A DNA stretch of 64,000 nucleotides from Eucalyptus grandis (GCF_016545825.1 NC_052615.1:35551516-35615515); one strand, 5' to 3'; positions 48,361 through 58,514 are shown, counted from the stretch's first letter. The notes: generated by a model not told the origin, from the sequence alone. Translations and numbers: made by a program.

Positions 48361-49711
48361 CCAAAAACAAACGATCTAGCAAAATAATATATTAGAATAG
48401 AAAAAAAAAATTAATCAAATACTAGATCTATATGGTTTGATCGGTGTGACTTACTCTACGGAAGAGAACAATACAATATTATATCTATAAATCAACTAAC
48501 ATAAAGGATATTTTAATCACACTTAAGTTATTCAAACACTTTCGATATTTCCAAACCCTAGGTTATATAATAATTTCACAATGTTTAGACTCACCATTTC
48601 ACAAAACAATCATTCAATCTCACTTAGAAACACATAAAATTATTAGCAAAAGTATCCCTTAATGAACTAAGTTCTCATAATTTCAAAAAATAAAATAAAA
48701 TCCTAAACCTTGTACGACTATCAATTTAATCTTAAACCTTCCAATTTTGTTAATTTAATCCTAAACTTTTAGACTATTTGCCAATTTAGTTTTAAACCTT
48801 TAGACAATTTGTAAATTTAGTTATTTCAACCAAAAATCGCTGATGTGAATGCAACCATCCTACATAACATGACCGGTGCTGTGTAGACAACTTTTGTAAT
48901 TTTTTTAGTATTTTTTCAGTTTTATATTATTTTTCTTTTTCCTTTTCTTTTCTTTCTTCATTTGCTAGTCTCTGCCTTGACAATGGTCACCAAGGGTCAT
49001 GCTCATTGGATCTGGCAAGGGTAGACCTTACCAGCCTCAAACAAGGGCCGGGATCCGGGCCTGGATAAAGATTCTGGTTCCATTAGTTGATTAGGGGGGG
49101 GGGGAAGAAAGGAAAAGGAAAAAAAAGAAAAAAAATCATACAATTAGAAAAAAAAGAAAAGAAAGAAAGGACATTCTCTCGCAGACATGACATATTAGCC
49201 TCCCTCGTGGAGTCAATCTCTTGTTTGTATGTTTCTGCACCAAAGGCTCGAAGAAGTATTGAATTGCACTCCTTCACTTAGCACTGAAAAGTTCGAGCAA
49301 AAAACAGACCAACCACCGCGATTACCAAAGAATTCAACAATCCTTAAAAGGCTCAAGGGAAAGAAACAAGTAGGAGAACCGCCTTAGAGTAGGAGACCCT
49401 CTAATGTCACCGCCATTGGGAAGATAAATATTGATTGGGAATTAGGAGGCTATTCGGTGATGAAGGTAAACACTACGTCAGGGTTTCAACCTTAGTTACC
49501 ATCGGATAAGACAGATATGATAGCCTTCCAAGTAGAAGAGTTAGGTGAAAAACTTACTATAATTTGCTGCCTTACAGCAGAATCTATGCTATCGATTGCC
49601 AAACTTATACCTTGCTTATGTAGACTTTGTCGAGAAAACATCTATTAAAAGCCCCCTCATCGCTTTTGCAATTCCAAGAACAAGAGTACTTGCTCCTCAT
49701 CATCATCAACC
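48361..49711. other. Upstream region of UGT unit 4
   Basis: 48420-48660 resembles 36120-36360 upstream of unit 2 (TGGCTCAGTCGGT / TGGTTTGATCGGT, then CACATTTAAATAACTC-like text). 48680-49120 is the left half of a GC-core inverted-repeat element (arm 'aatttaatcctaaactttt', core GGTCACCAAGGGTC, then a G-run). 49290-49340 and 49640-49711 match the unit 3 leader; between them about 300 bp is extra. Confidence 0.45.
49340..49643. other. About 300-bp extra segment in the unit 4 leader
   Basis: The unit 3 leader runs directly from GAAGAATTCAACAACC to TATTAAAAGCCCCC with about 15 bp between. In unit 4 the same two landmarks (49325 and 49644) are about 300 bp apart. The extra sequence has no terminal repeats that I can see, so it may be an insertion in unit 4 or a deletion in unit 3. 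Confidence 0.5.
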
Positions 49712-50207
49712 ATGGAACAGCTCTCGACCACACCCCACATAGCCATCGTACCATCACCGGGCATAAGCCATTTCACCGCTTTCGCTGAGTTCGCAAAGCG
49801 GCTCGTTCACCGCCACAGCTTCTCGGTCACCTTCATCATCCCCAATGACGGCCCGCTATCCAAGGCCCAGCAGTCGCTTCTCGGCTCCCTCCCTCCCTCC
49901 ATCACCCACGTCTTGCTGCCCCCTGTCACCTTGGACGACCTCCTCGCCGAGACCACCCACATCGAGACCATCATCGCCCTCATGTTGGCGCGCTCCCTCC
50001 CCTCCCTCCGCAATGAGGTGTGGAGGCTACAAAAGTCCACGAGGCTTGTCGCCCTCATCGTCGATTTCTTCGGCATCGACGCCTTCAACGTGGCCGAGGA
50101 GTTCAGCGTCTCCCCCTTCCTTTTCTTCCCTGGCGCGGCCATGTGCCTGTCACTGTTCCTTCACTTACCGACGCTGGACGAAGCGGTCTCTTGTGAGTAT
50201 AGGGATC
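49712..50207 (+). pseudogene. UGT72B: UGT72B-type glucosyltransferase, unit 4: 5' part, cut by the retrotransposon
   Basis: Open from MEQLSTTPHIAIVPSPG for 165 codons to EYRD, where the copia LTR begins; the frame then runs into the LTR to 50353. About 86% identical to unit 3 over 43250-43615 by eye. The His-motif region is altered (PSPGISHFTAF where units 1 and 3 have PTPGMGHLIPL), keeping His20 but changing its neighbours. The catalytic Asp is kept but in altered context (VDFFGIDAF). The gene continues at 57578 after the retrotransposon and one copy of the duplicated target site. Confidence 0.92.
50203..50207. repeat. Target-site duplication GGATC, left
   Basis: GGATC precedes the left LTR and recurs directly after the right LTR at 57573-57577. 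Removing one copy and the element rejoins the UGT frame (Asp-Leu-Pro-Glu-Pro, as in units 1 and 3). Confidence 0.97.
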
Positions 50208-50631
50208 TGTTGGGAATGACTGATCCCCGAAAAGCGGATTCGACACTAAATCGAACCCCTAAATCGATGCGGAAGACGAAGCCCGGGAAAACACGTATCA
50301 CCGATTGTAAAGCACACCACGGATTCGAGCGTACCTTGTTAGCCACAGATTAGACACCAATGCTGAAGATCGAGGAAGAAATTATGATCCGATGATGTCA
50401 ATTCGCCTTGAAAAGGGAAACCGGCGTCGCCTTAAGCGTACTGTTCTTTCTTAGGGAGAGAGAGAACGTTGAAAAGAAAGAGAGACGTACGTGCGTTTTG
50501 TTCCTTCCAGTGTCATCTCTCTCTCTCCTCCCTTTTATACCTTCCCCCTCCACGGGCCCTATTCCCGTGGGCCGGGCCTTTTGGGCCCAGCATGGGCGGA
50601 CGGGCCTTAAGCCCATCTCATAAATCCATCA
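50208..50631 (-). repeat. Left LTR (3' LTR of the element), 424 bp
   Basis: Same as the right LTR except for a 4-bp TTCC duplication near 50511 and substitutions at about 50345, 50384, 50442 and 50601. It contains a complete LTR promoter (TATA box at 50533-50539 on the minus strand) directed leftward into the 5' part of the UGT. Confidence 0.96.
50533..50539 (-). promoter_or_regulatory. LTR TATA box, left LTR
   Basis: Minus strand GGTATAAAAGGG, preceded (plus coordinates 50550-50620) by several TGGGCC/GGGCCC motifs like plant site II (TCP-type) elements. Transcription would start about 30 bp to the left and proceed toward lower coordinates. Confidence 0.6.
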
Positions 50632-50642
50632 TCTCCCACTCG
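50632..50642 (-). other. Polypurine tract
   Basis: Minus strand GAGTGGGAGA immediately before the 3' LTR start TGATGG; this purine run is a standard copia plus-strand primer. Confidence 0.8.
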
Positions 50643-51889
50643 CACATGGTGGTCCAAAACCAACATGGGCGGACAGCCCTACTCATCCCCATCAGAGAAA
50701 ATCCATCATAGACTCTCACTTAACATGATGGGCCGAACAGAATCCTCTTTTCCTCTCTTCAACATTCATACCGGTGAATAATCCGTGCGACCAGTATACT
50801 TTGAGAGCTCGTTGCTATACATCTGTTAGGAATATATAGCAGCTCATAATGGGCATTTCACTCCGAGTAGATTTAGTATGCAGTACCCTAGATCGATCGA
50901 TCACATTTATATCTCTCTTGATCTCTTTTAAACAATGATATATATATTGTATTCACAATTATGATTATCCCAAAGATAGTCATAATTGGTTAACCGGTGA
51001 ATACAAAACTACAATGTGATTCTCCAAAATCGATCTTCCTCTTTCCTTCAAACTCTCAATTTCAGTTCAGCTTGCTTTTCTAGAAATGCCCCATTAGATC
51101 GAATCAAACTCATGACCATTGGCAACATCCTAAGATAGCAAACACTAAATAGAAATCTTGAGAATAAGTAAGAATCATGAGGGGACTAAAAAATTGAGGA
51201 ACTCTTTTCCTCAAGAGTCTCACACGACATAAAAAAGTTGAGATCAAACTTTTGCCACTCTTATTGGTCGTCTCATGCATACGTAGTATGAAATACGTAG
51301 TATGAAATACGTATTACGGTATCAACTCCTTTCCCATGGAGCTTATGTCTACACCTTTCAATACTGTACAGATGATAGTTCAGACATACCCAATGTCTAA
51401 CTTGAGTTCACGTATCTACTCGTTTACAAAAATCATCAGAACTCACATCTGGCATCTTAGACAGATAAAGTAAAATATGTGGGGTATTTTACTTTCGGAC
51501 ATCATAAGTATTATGTCCTCATCTTAACACTTAGTGAAGGCGACATACGTGTTTTAAGCTTGAACTCTCGATTATCACCTAGATAATAAGCTTAAAAACA
51601 GTCTCATCTCTATTTATCACACAGTAAATAGAGGCGATTACCCGTGTGAGTGGGCTAATCTTATATCTGTTTGACATACTTCTCTTAACTTAAAGTAATG
51701 CACTGAGCATTAAGATGCATAAAGATCAAACAAAGATTCATAGGCATTAATGATGAAAAAACACAAATTCATCAAATTGTGAACACTTAGGGAAATTACA
51801 ATATTCAGTACATCAGCCTCTACGCAGTCCTAGAGATTTCATATGGCCACAAAACACATCTCTAGGTACTGGCTTTGTCATAGGATCTG
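50643..51889. other. Non-coding 3' part of the retrotransposon
   Basis: About 1.2 kb between the pol end and the polypurine tract without a domain. It contains a small direct repeat (ACGTAGTATGAAAT twice at about 51283 and 51296) and is AT-rich. Longer than usual for copia, where this spacer is often a few hundred bases. Confidence 0.5.
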
Positions 51890-52087
51890 CTACCATTCTA
51901 TGCGTAGTATGTACTCTAAGTTCACATCTTTTCGTGCAATCATATCCATGACGAAATTATACTTGGTATCTATATGTTTGGTCTTGCCATGATATTTTGG
52001 ATCTTTGGTGTACACTTTTGCTGCTTGGCTATCACAGTTAACCAACAATGAATCTGCAGCACTTTCAATAACACCTAAATGATCCAA
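51890..52087 (-). pseudogene. Copia RNase H, C-terminal part
   Basis: Minus-strand frame with the copia RNase H end signature: a VNCDSQAA block, then DPKYHGKTKHID and KYNFV. Isolated from the rest of pol by stops. Confidence 0.8.
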
Positions 52088-52362
52088 AAATCTCTTAAGC
52101 CAAACACCTTCTTATACTACTGCTGATAATGCCACGAACTCAATTCCCATCGTGGACAAGGCTATACACTTTTGTTTCTTACTGCTCCAACACATGGTGC
52201 CATTATTCGATAAGAGAACAAACCTAGAGGTAGATTTCCTTTTATTTAAATCTCCTCCCAAATTAACATCAGAATAGCCTTAGAGTCACAGATCCTTCCA
52301 TAATAACTCAGCATATAATCAGCAGTCCCCTTTAGATACCTTAGTATTCTTTTAACGGCTTT

Positions 52363-52587
52363 TCAACGTGCTTGACCTGGATTGGATTGGTATCTGCTCA
52401 CCATTCCAACTACATAACATATGTCAGGTCTTGTACACATCATAGCGTACATAAAGCTTTTAACAGCACTAGCATAAGGAACATGTTTCATTTGTTCCTT
52501 CTCTTGTGGAGTCCTTGGACACAGTCTATGGCTCAATCCTTCACCTTTTGCAATAGGAGTGTTTATGGGTTTACAATCCCATATCAT
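52363..52587 (-). pseudogene. Copia RT/RNase H connection region
   Basis: Minus-strand frame containing the NTPIAKGEGLS-like, PYASAVKSFMYAM and TRPDICYVVGMVSRY blocks, which in copia elements follow the RT catalytic domain. Bounded by stops on both sides. Confidence 0.8.
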
Positions 52588-53578
52588 TCATCTCAAAGTT
52601 GGAAGACAACCAACTTTTGACAGTATGAATAAACTCCATATTACTTCCGGCAATTAGTATATCATCAACATGTAATGATATGATCACAAATTGATCATTG
52701 GATATTTTGATATATATACAATGATCATCATCTATCATTGTAAGGTCATATGCTATTATGGCATTATGAAATCGTATATACCATTGTCTTGACGACTGCT
52801 TAAGGCCATATATCGACCCCCAAAGTCGACATACCTTTTCTTCTTAGCCTTTTACTATGAAACCAACAGGTTGTTCCATATTTATTTCTTCCTCTAATTC
52901 TCTATTGAGGAAAGCAGTATTTACATCCATTTGATGTAACTCAAGATCCATACCAAACACTATTGCTAGAATTATGCGAATCAAGGTAAATCTCACTACA
53001 GGAGAGAATGTTTCTACATAATCAATTCCTTTCTGTTGATTATACCCATTTGCCACAAGGCGAGCCTTATGCCTTTCTATCGAGCCATCAGCCTTTCGCT
53101 TTATTTTGAGAACCCACTTGTTCCCAATAGCTCTGCGTCCTTTTGGAAGATCAACCAGTTCCCAGATTTGGTTTGATTTCATTGACTCAATTTCCTCTTT
53201 CATTGCATGAATCCATATTTCCTTATTAGGGCAATTAAGAGCCTCATTAATATTTCTTGGCTCATCCTCATCTTGTGGAGCAACCATAAAAGTTTCCCCT
53301 TCAATGTCAAAACGTCGACGGGGAATACTTTGGCAACTTGTTCGCCGTTTGGAAGATTGTACACTTAGCACATCATTTCCCATTATGCTCCCACTTGGAT
53401 TAGATAATGATGATGTTGTCTCATCATGTGGTTGTAATTGAGAATGAGTTGAATTCAATTCATCACTTCTCATATTACTCCCACTTGGATGAACTCCATT
53501 AATATCATTATCTTGATCCAAGGTTTCAAATAGGAAGTAATCTTCCCTTATTTCGCCCTTCTTAGGAAATTCATCCAC
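52588..53578 (-). pseudogene. Copia reverse transcriptase (RVT_2)
   Basis: The open part (53578-52844) carries NKWVLKIKRKADGSIERHKA, LVANGYNQQKGIDYVETFSP and the first catalytic-Asp motif QMDVNTAFLN. It ends in a stop (about 52841) just after QPVGFIVKG. The second catalytic motif appears downstream as HVDDI at about 52659-52673 where Y/F-V-D-D is usual. RT is therefore recognisable in full but split by at least one nonsense change. Confidence 0.88.
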
Positions 53579-54640
53579 TAAGAATGTGACATCCTGTGAT
53601 TCAAAATTCAGTTATTCTCCCACTTTCTTGCTCACCTATGAACACTTACCCTTTCGAGTGTTCGGAGTATCTCATTAAAATACTCTACTTTTATCTGGGA
53701 CTCAATTTCCCAAACTTGTGAGAGAACATATGAGTATAGGTAGCATAACCCCATGGCTTAAGTAAACTTAAGTCCGGTTTCTACCTATCCATAACTCATA
53801 TGGAGTGGAACTAACTGATTTGGAAGGCACCCGGTTAAGTATTTAGGTAGCAGTTAACAACGCATCACTTCAAAAAAAAGTGATATGTAAGTTAGCATAC
53901 GCCATCATGGACCTAACCATTTCCAAAGTAGGGTTCGTTTCTTCTCTCTCGCAACACCATTTTGTTGAGGAGTATATGGAATAGACAATTGTATTTCTAT
54001 TCCTTTTCATCACATTATTTTCTGAACTCATCAGATAAATATTCTCGACCTCGATCAGATCTCAATACTTTTATTTTCTTCTCTAATTGATTTTCTTCCA
54101 AGTTCATAAACCTTTTGAAACAACTTATGCTTCAGATTTATGAGAAATCAAATAGACATATCCGACTCGAGTATAATCATCTATAAAAAAAAAGTGATGA
54201 AATAAACAGCCCCTTGCATTCCTCTCACATTCATTGAACCACATACGTCCAAATGGATTAAATGCAGAGGAACGTCAGCTCTTTTACCTTTTCCAAATGG
54301 TTTCCTTGTCGTTTTCCCTTCTAAGCAATGCTTACATATGGACAAATCGACTTATTCAATATTGCCCAACAAGCCCTCTTTGGCTAGTCTATTCATATGT
54401 TGTTGGCCCATATGACCAAGTCTAGCATGCCACCATATTCACATCATTATCATATAAGGTAGAAGACGTGAAACAATGGAATAACATATTGACATCATCA
54501 CATTCAACATTTAGTACAATAAAACCATTCAGTAAGTGACCACAACCATAGTAGTTTATATCTAAACACAAATCTACACCTCTATTATGGAAGTTCATAT
54601 AAAAACCAAGCTTGACCAACACCAAAAAACAGACACTTAA
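53579..54640 (-). pseudogene. Copia GAG-pre-integrase and integrase, degraded
   Basis: On the minus strand at about 54425-54330 a GAG-pre-integrase segment reads HARLGHMGQQHMNRLAKEG. Integrase-like text follows toward 53600 with many stops and frame changes. No intact D-D-E triad could be assembled by eye. Confidence 0.65.
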
Positions 54641-54860
54641 ATTTCGACGAATCTCTAGAGCATATAGAACATCAAGATGCGTCCACCATGCATGTTCAAT
54701 TGGTAGGTGCCAATCCCTTTAACTTCAGCTCTGGAGTTATTTCCAATATAGATCCACTTAGTTCCAATTGGTATCGTCGGAATTCCATGAAGGATCCTCT
54801 ATCCTTTGCTACATGGTCTGTCGCTCCTGAATCTACATTCCACAAAGGATTGGATTCATC

Positions 54861-55409
54861 CTATAATGCAGAACTTGACACATAAGCAAAGTTCTTAAAT
54901 GTGCAAGAGGTGTTTATCTTTTTTTTTTGCTCACAACAGTTGCGAGCATAGTGACCTCTCTTGTCACAATTGTAACACCTCACCCTTGACATTTTCTTTA
55001 CTTGAGGACATTTTCCTCTCTTGTGTTTGTTAACTCTTGATTTTTTTTTTTTTTTTTTTTTGCAATAAGGACTCGATCCTTTGCATTCCCACATATTGAA
55101 CGAATCAATACGCTTGCGCTTAGAGCACAAAGCCTTTTCTAAGCTAGAACCAGCATTGCAAATATCTATTTTCTGCTCAAATGTTGTTAGTCGATCCTTA
55201 GCTAGCTCAAAGTGGCGCACATCATTTATAAGATCTTCCATAACATGGTCAAGAGCTTCTAGTGCTTCTTGCTTTTCCAGCACATATTGAATCTTCATAT
55301 TCAATATTTCACAATTGTTGCCGTTCATATCAGCAATAACGTTCTTAGTTGCTGAAAACATCGATCCGAACACATCGACATACATGCACGAATAATTAAT
55401 GCCTATCAT
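54861..55409 (-). pseudogene. Copia gag, C-terminal part with CCHC zinc knuckle
   Basis: 182-codon open frame. The zinc knuckle CYNCDKRGHYARNC (Cys145, Cys148, His153, Cys158; C-x2-C-x4-H-x4-C) identifies a retroelement nucleocapsid. A poly-Lys stretch at residues 117-123 is encoded by an A-run (T-run on plus at about 55039-55061), a likely slippage site. The frame lacks the N-terminal gag part found further right. Confidence 0.85.
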
Positions 55410-55979
55410 TTATGCATCCCTATTTTATATAGACCCATCATATCAATGAATAATTTCAAGTAAAGCTTTAGAATCAAAAGGTCACTATGTTTCCAATCAT
55501 CCTCCAAAATCCTAACTTAAAACTATCATTAATATGATTGTCATATGCAAAATCAATTCTATGAAGCTACAAAAACTTCTAAACTACCCACAACTAATTA
55601 CCCACAGCAATCAGCAGTAACGGAAAGCAAATATTATCTAACATCCAATAGAATAATAGTGCTTTCACATAATACAACTATACATTACACTAAGCAATAT
55701 ATACAAAGAAAAATATCAACATGGAAAGAGATATTTACATCCATAAAAACTCTCACAATTAATCTAAGAAATAATTAGGGAATGTCCCTTCTAATCTATT
55801 AGTCAAAACATCTGAGAAAATTGAAGGTACATTTGCCAACCATGGAAAAACTTTTGGAGAGCTCTCATGTCGCCACCAAGGCGCATTCACTCTGCGCCGT
55901 ATGGTGCTCAATCTAAGGGTTGAAGTTTTGGCCAACTCAATCCTATAGTACTCTCTTACAAAAGCTTCCACTAGCCCCC

Positions 55980-56270
55980 TTTGTAATCCGGACCACGTTG
56001 ACCTCCCATAGCCGATCTAACACTGCTTGCCATTCAGGTGGAAGAGTGTTCATCAAAGCCGGCACCTTCTCAAAGTCCGGCATAAGATAACCATTTCAGA
56101 TGATTTCCTGTATCATCTGATTGACCTTGACCATGTGTGATACTAAATCACCATCAAGCCACCGATAATCATCTAACTCTTTCATCAGCCTTTTCAGTCT
56201 AGCTCTTCCTTCGTCCGTTCTTGGGATTGCGGTGTATCCGTGCATAACGCATCATAGTTCCCGCAACAAA
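55980..56270 (-). pseudogene. Copia gag, N-terminal/central part
   Basis: The minus-strand reading contains LDDYRWLDGDLVSHMVKVNQ, then a stop, then LMPDFEKVPALMNTLPPEW, the 'L.k.yed.v..iL..LP..y' region of copia gag. It is separated from the zinc-knuckle part by about 570 bp of AT-rich DNA (55410-55980), so gag is also split by an insertion-like spacer. Confidence 0.7.
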
Positions 56271-56419
56271 TGCGAACTAAAATGAATCACTTATAATCCA
56301 TAATAAACAAAATGGAAAATACATAAATTTCCATGATTCATGCAACAAATGCAGAATAAAAATGGATTACCTACAACCCACACAGATATAATTGAAAAAA
56401 AAAGAAACAAATTCCTTTT

Positions 56420-56965
56420 TTTTTTTTCGGGTCAACGGTCAACGGTCAAAGTCAACGGTCGGTCAACGGTCGCCGGTCGCCGGACGGACCGGGCGGACCG
56501 GTCGGACCGGGCGGACCGGTCGGGCCGGGTACGGGCGAACCGCCCGCACGTGCCGCGCGTGTGCGTGGATGACGTCACGCGACGTCACCGGCACGTCTTT
56601 GCGCGGCATGCGCGCGTGCGGGAGTCGCGGTTCGGGTCGGGTCGCCGGCCGGTGACCGCCAGCGAACGTCGTCGGCGATGACGTCATCGGTGACGTCATC
56701 CGAGCGGTTACCGACCGTTGGATGACGTCACGGTGACGTCATCACGTGATGTCAGCACGCGTCGGTCTGCGGACCGGCGCGTGCCGTTTCGCCGGTCGCC
56801 GGCGCGCATGTGTCGGTTCGTCACCGGCGCGTGTGGCGCACGCGCTGGCCATTGCCAGCGGGCGCGTGGCGCCCACGCGCGGCGCGCCACGCGCAGCGGC
56901 TTGTGGCCGCGCGTGTGGGCGCGTGCGGCGCGCCGGCGACGCACAACATGTCGCCGGACTCGTCT
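56420..56965. other. CpG-rich leader segment of the retrotransposon
   Basis: A roughly 550-bp island of very high GC and CpG content inside an AT-rich element. It starts with GGTCAACGGTCAAC-type repeats, continues with GGACCGGGCGGACCGGTCGG-type repeats, then a block with TGACGTCA palindromes, then GGCGCGTG/GCGCGCC-rich sequence. It lies between the primer-binding site and gag, so it is in the transcribed leader. The overlapping open frames here are a by-product of high GC. Confidence 0.85.
56570..56748. promoter_or_regulatory. Cluster of TGACGTCA (bZIP-type) palindromes and a G-box
   Basis: Perfect TGACGTCA at 56570-56577, 56679-56686, 56691-56698, 56723-56730 and 56734-56741; a near copy CGACGTCA at 56580-56587; and CACGTG at 56743-56748. 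TGACG/ACGT cores are the known binding sites of plant bZIP factors (TGA and C/G-box classes). Function here is inferred from motif density only. Confidence 0.6.
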
Positions 56966-57138
56966 CGACGACGTCTTTCACCCAATACTTTCAGAATTCA
57001 ATTTCGACTTACGAAAACTCATAAAAATGGCCAAACAGCGCTTGGGTGTCGGGATTTTTGCCCCGATCCGTACGGCCGAAGGTTTTCGCGAAAAAACAAG
57101 CAAAAAACATCAAATTGATCGGGAAAAACGTGAACTAG

Positions 57139-57152
57139 GGCTCTGATACCAA
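57139..57152 (-). other. Primer-binding site (initiator-Met tRNA)
   Basis: Minus strand TTGGTATCAGAGCC directly follows the 5' LTR end ...CCCAACA. TGGTATCAGAGC is complementary to the 3' end of plant initiator tRNA-Met, the usual copia primer. Confidence 0.92.
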
Positions 57153-57572
57153 TGTTGGGAATGACTGATCCCCGAAAAGCGGATTCGACACTAAATCGAA
57201 CCCCTAAATCGATGCGGAAGACGAAGCCCGGGAAAACACGTATCACCGATTGTAAAGCACACCACGGATTCGAGCGTACCTTGTTAGCCATAGATTAGAC
57301 ACCAATGCTGAAGATCGAGGAAGAAATTCTGATCCGATGATGTCAATTCGCCTTGAAAAGGGAAACCGGCGTCGCCTTAAGCGTACTATTCTTTCTTAGG
57401 GAGAGAGAGAACGTTGAAAAGAAAGAGAGACGTACGTGCGTTTTGTTCCAGTGTCATCTCTCTCTCTCCTCCCTTTTATACCTTCCCCCTCCACGGGCCC
57501 TATTCCCGTGGGCCGGGCCTTTTGGGCCCAGCATGGGCGGATGGGCCTTAAGCCCATCTCATAAATCCATCA
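57153..57572 (-). repeat. Right LTR (5' LTR of the element), 420 bp
   Basis: Direct repeat of 50208-50631 with four substitutions and one 4-bp indel. TATA box on the minus strand at 57474-57480. The right end ...CCATCA abuts the duplicated target GGATC. Confidence 0.96.
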
Positions 57573-57577
57573 GGATC
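57573..57577. repeat. Target-site duplication GGATC, right
   Basis: Second copy of the 5-bp target, directly after the right LTR and before the UGT sequence TACCCGAGCCGGTGAAG. Confidence 0.97.
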
Positions 57578-58514
57578 TACCCGAGCCGGTGAAGATACCC
57601 GGCTGCATACCTGTCCACGGGAGGGACCTGCTCAAGCCAGTCCATGACTGCCACAACGACGCCTGCAAGTGGGTCCTCCACCACGCCAGGCGGTGCAGGC
57701 TGGCCAAGGGGATCCTACTGAATAGCTTCGAGGATCTCGAGCCAAAGGTGATTGAGTACCTGCGAAAGGAAGAGCCCGGGAAGTCGCCGGTCTACCCAGT
57801 CGGACCACTGGTGAAGATGGAGCAGAGTAGTAAGTCCGACGGCTCGGACTATTTAAAGTGGTTGGACGAACAGCCAAAATGTTTGGTCCTGTATGTGTCG
57901 TTCGGGAGTGGTGGGACACTCTCGTACGACCAGATTCAAGAGCTGGCTCTGAGATTGGAGATGAGCGACACATGTTCTTGTGGGTGATGAGGACCCCTAA
58001 TGACATAGCGGCCGAGGCTGCATACCTCGCCGGGGACAGCCAAAACGAGCCATTCGAGTTTTTGCCCAAAGGCTTTTTAAAGAGGACCAAGGGTAGGGGC
58101 TTGGTGGTGTCATCGTGGGCGCCACAGGCCCAAGTCCTAGCCCATAGCTCGATAGGCGGGTTCCTCACCCATTGCGGCTGGAACTCAACCCTTGAAAGCA
58201 TGCTCAATGGTGTGCCGCTCATCGCCTTGCCGCTCTTCGCCGATCAGAGGATGAATGCGTGCATGCTGACCCAGGACATCAAGGTGGCGCTGAGGCCAAG
58301 TGCCGACCCAGAGAGCAGGCTGGTGGGGAGGGATGAGATCCCCAAGGTCGTGAAGCGTCTGATGAGAGGCGAAGAAGGGAAAAGGATTCGGAATCACATG
58401 AAGGAACTCGAGGACGCGGCGGCCAAAGTGCTCGGTGAAGACGGGTCCTCCACGAGAGCACTCTCCGAGTTGGCTCTCATATGGAAGGCCAAACTCAAAA
58501 ATCAGCCCCATTAG
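57578..58514 (+). pseudogene. UGT72B: UGT72B-type glucosyltransferase, unit 4: 3' part
   Basis: It continues the gene interrupted at 50207: PEPVKIPGCIPVHGRDL, then the normal loop FGSGGTLS. The frame is open to 57987, where one G is missing relative to unit 3 (GAGCGACACATG against GAGCGAGCACAGG, about 57969). A second frame then carries the rest from MFLWV to the stop at 58512-58514. The PSPG box is nearly complete (WAPQAQVLAHSSIGGFLTHC onward) but ends in FADQ instead of YAEQ, so the sugar-contacting Glu is Asp, and Trp in the TWPLY segment is Leu (ALPLF). Two independent lesions (retrotransposon, frameshift) make it a pseudogene. Confidence 0.92.

Larger units (their letters stand above)
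50208..57572 (-). mobile_element. Ty1/copia LTR retrotransposon inserted in UGT unit 4 (7,365 bp)
   Basis: Two LTRs in direct orientation (50208-50631 and 57153-57572), TG...CA termini read on the minus strand, 5-bp target duplication GGATC, a primer-binding site matching initiator-Met tRNA next to the right LTR, and a polypurine tract next to the left LTR. Order on the minus strand: 5' LTR (right), CpG-rich leader, gag with CCHC knuckle, integrase, reverse transcriptase, RNase H, about 1.2 kb non-coding, polypurine tract, 3' LTR. Integrase before RT makes it copia (Pseudoviridae-type), not gypsy. Stops and frameshifts interrupt gag and pol throughout, so it is non-autonomous. The LTRs differ by four substitutions and one 4-bp indel, so insertion is young. 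Confidence 0.96.

Noticed and set aside
54861..55409. Host CCHC zinc-finger protein
   Set aside because: Position between the two LTRs, gag-like text upstream and pol downstream on the same strand mark it as the retrotransposon nucleocapsid.
56340..57146. Several overlapping open frames of 78-142 codons on both strands
   Set aside because: High GC removes stop codons in all frames. This is the retrotransposon's CpG-rich leader and no frame has a domain.
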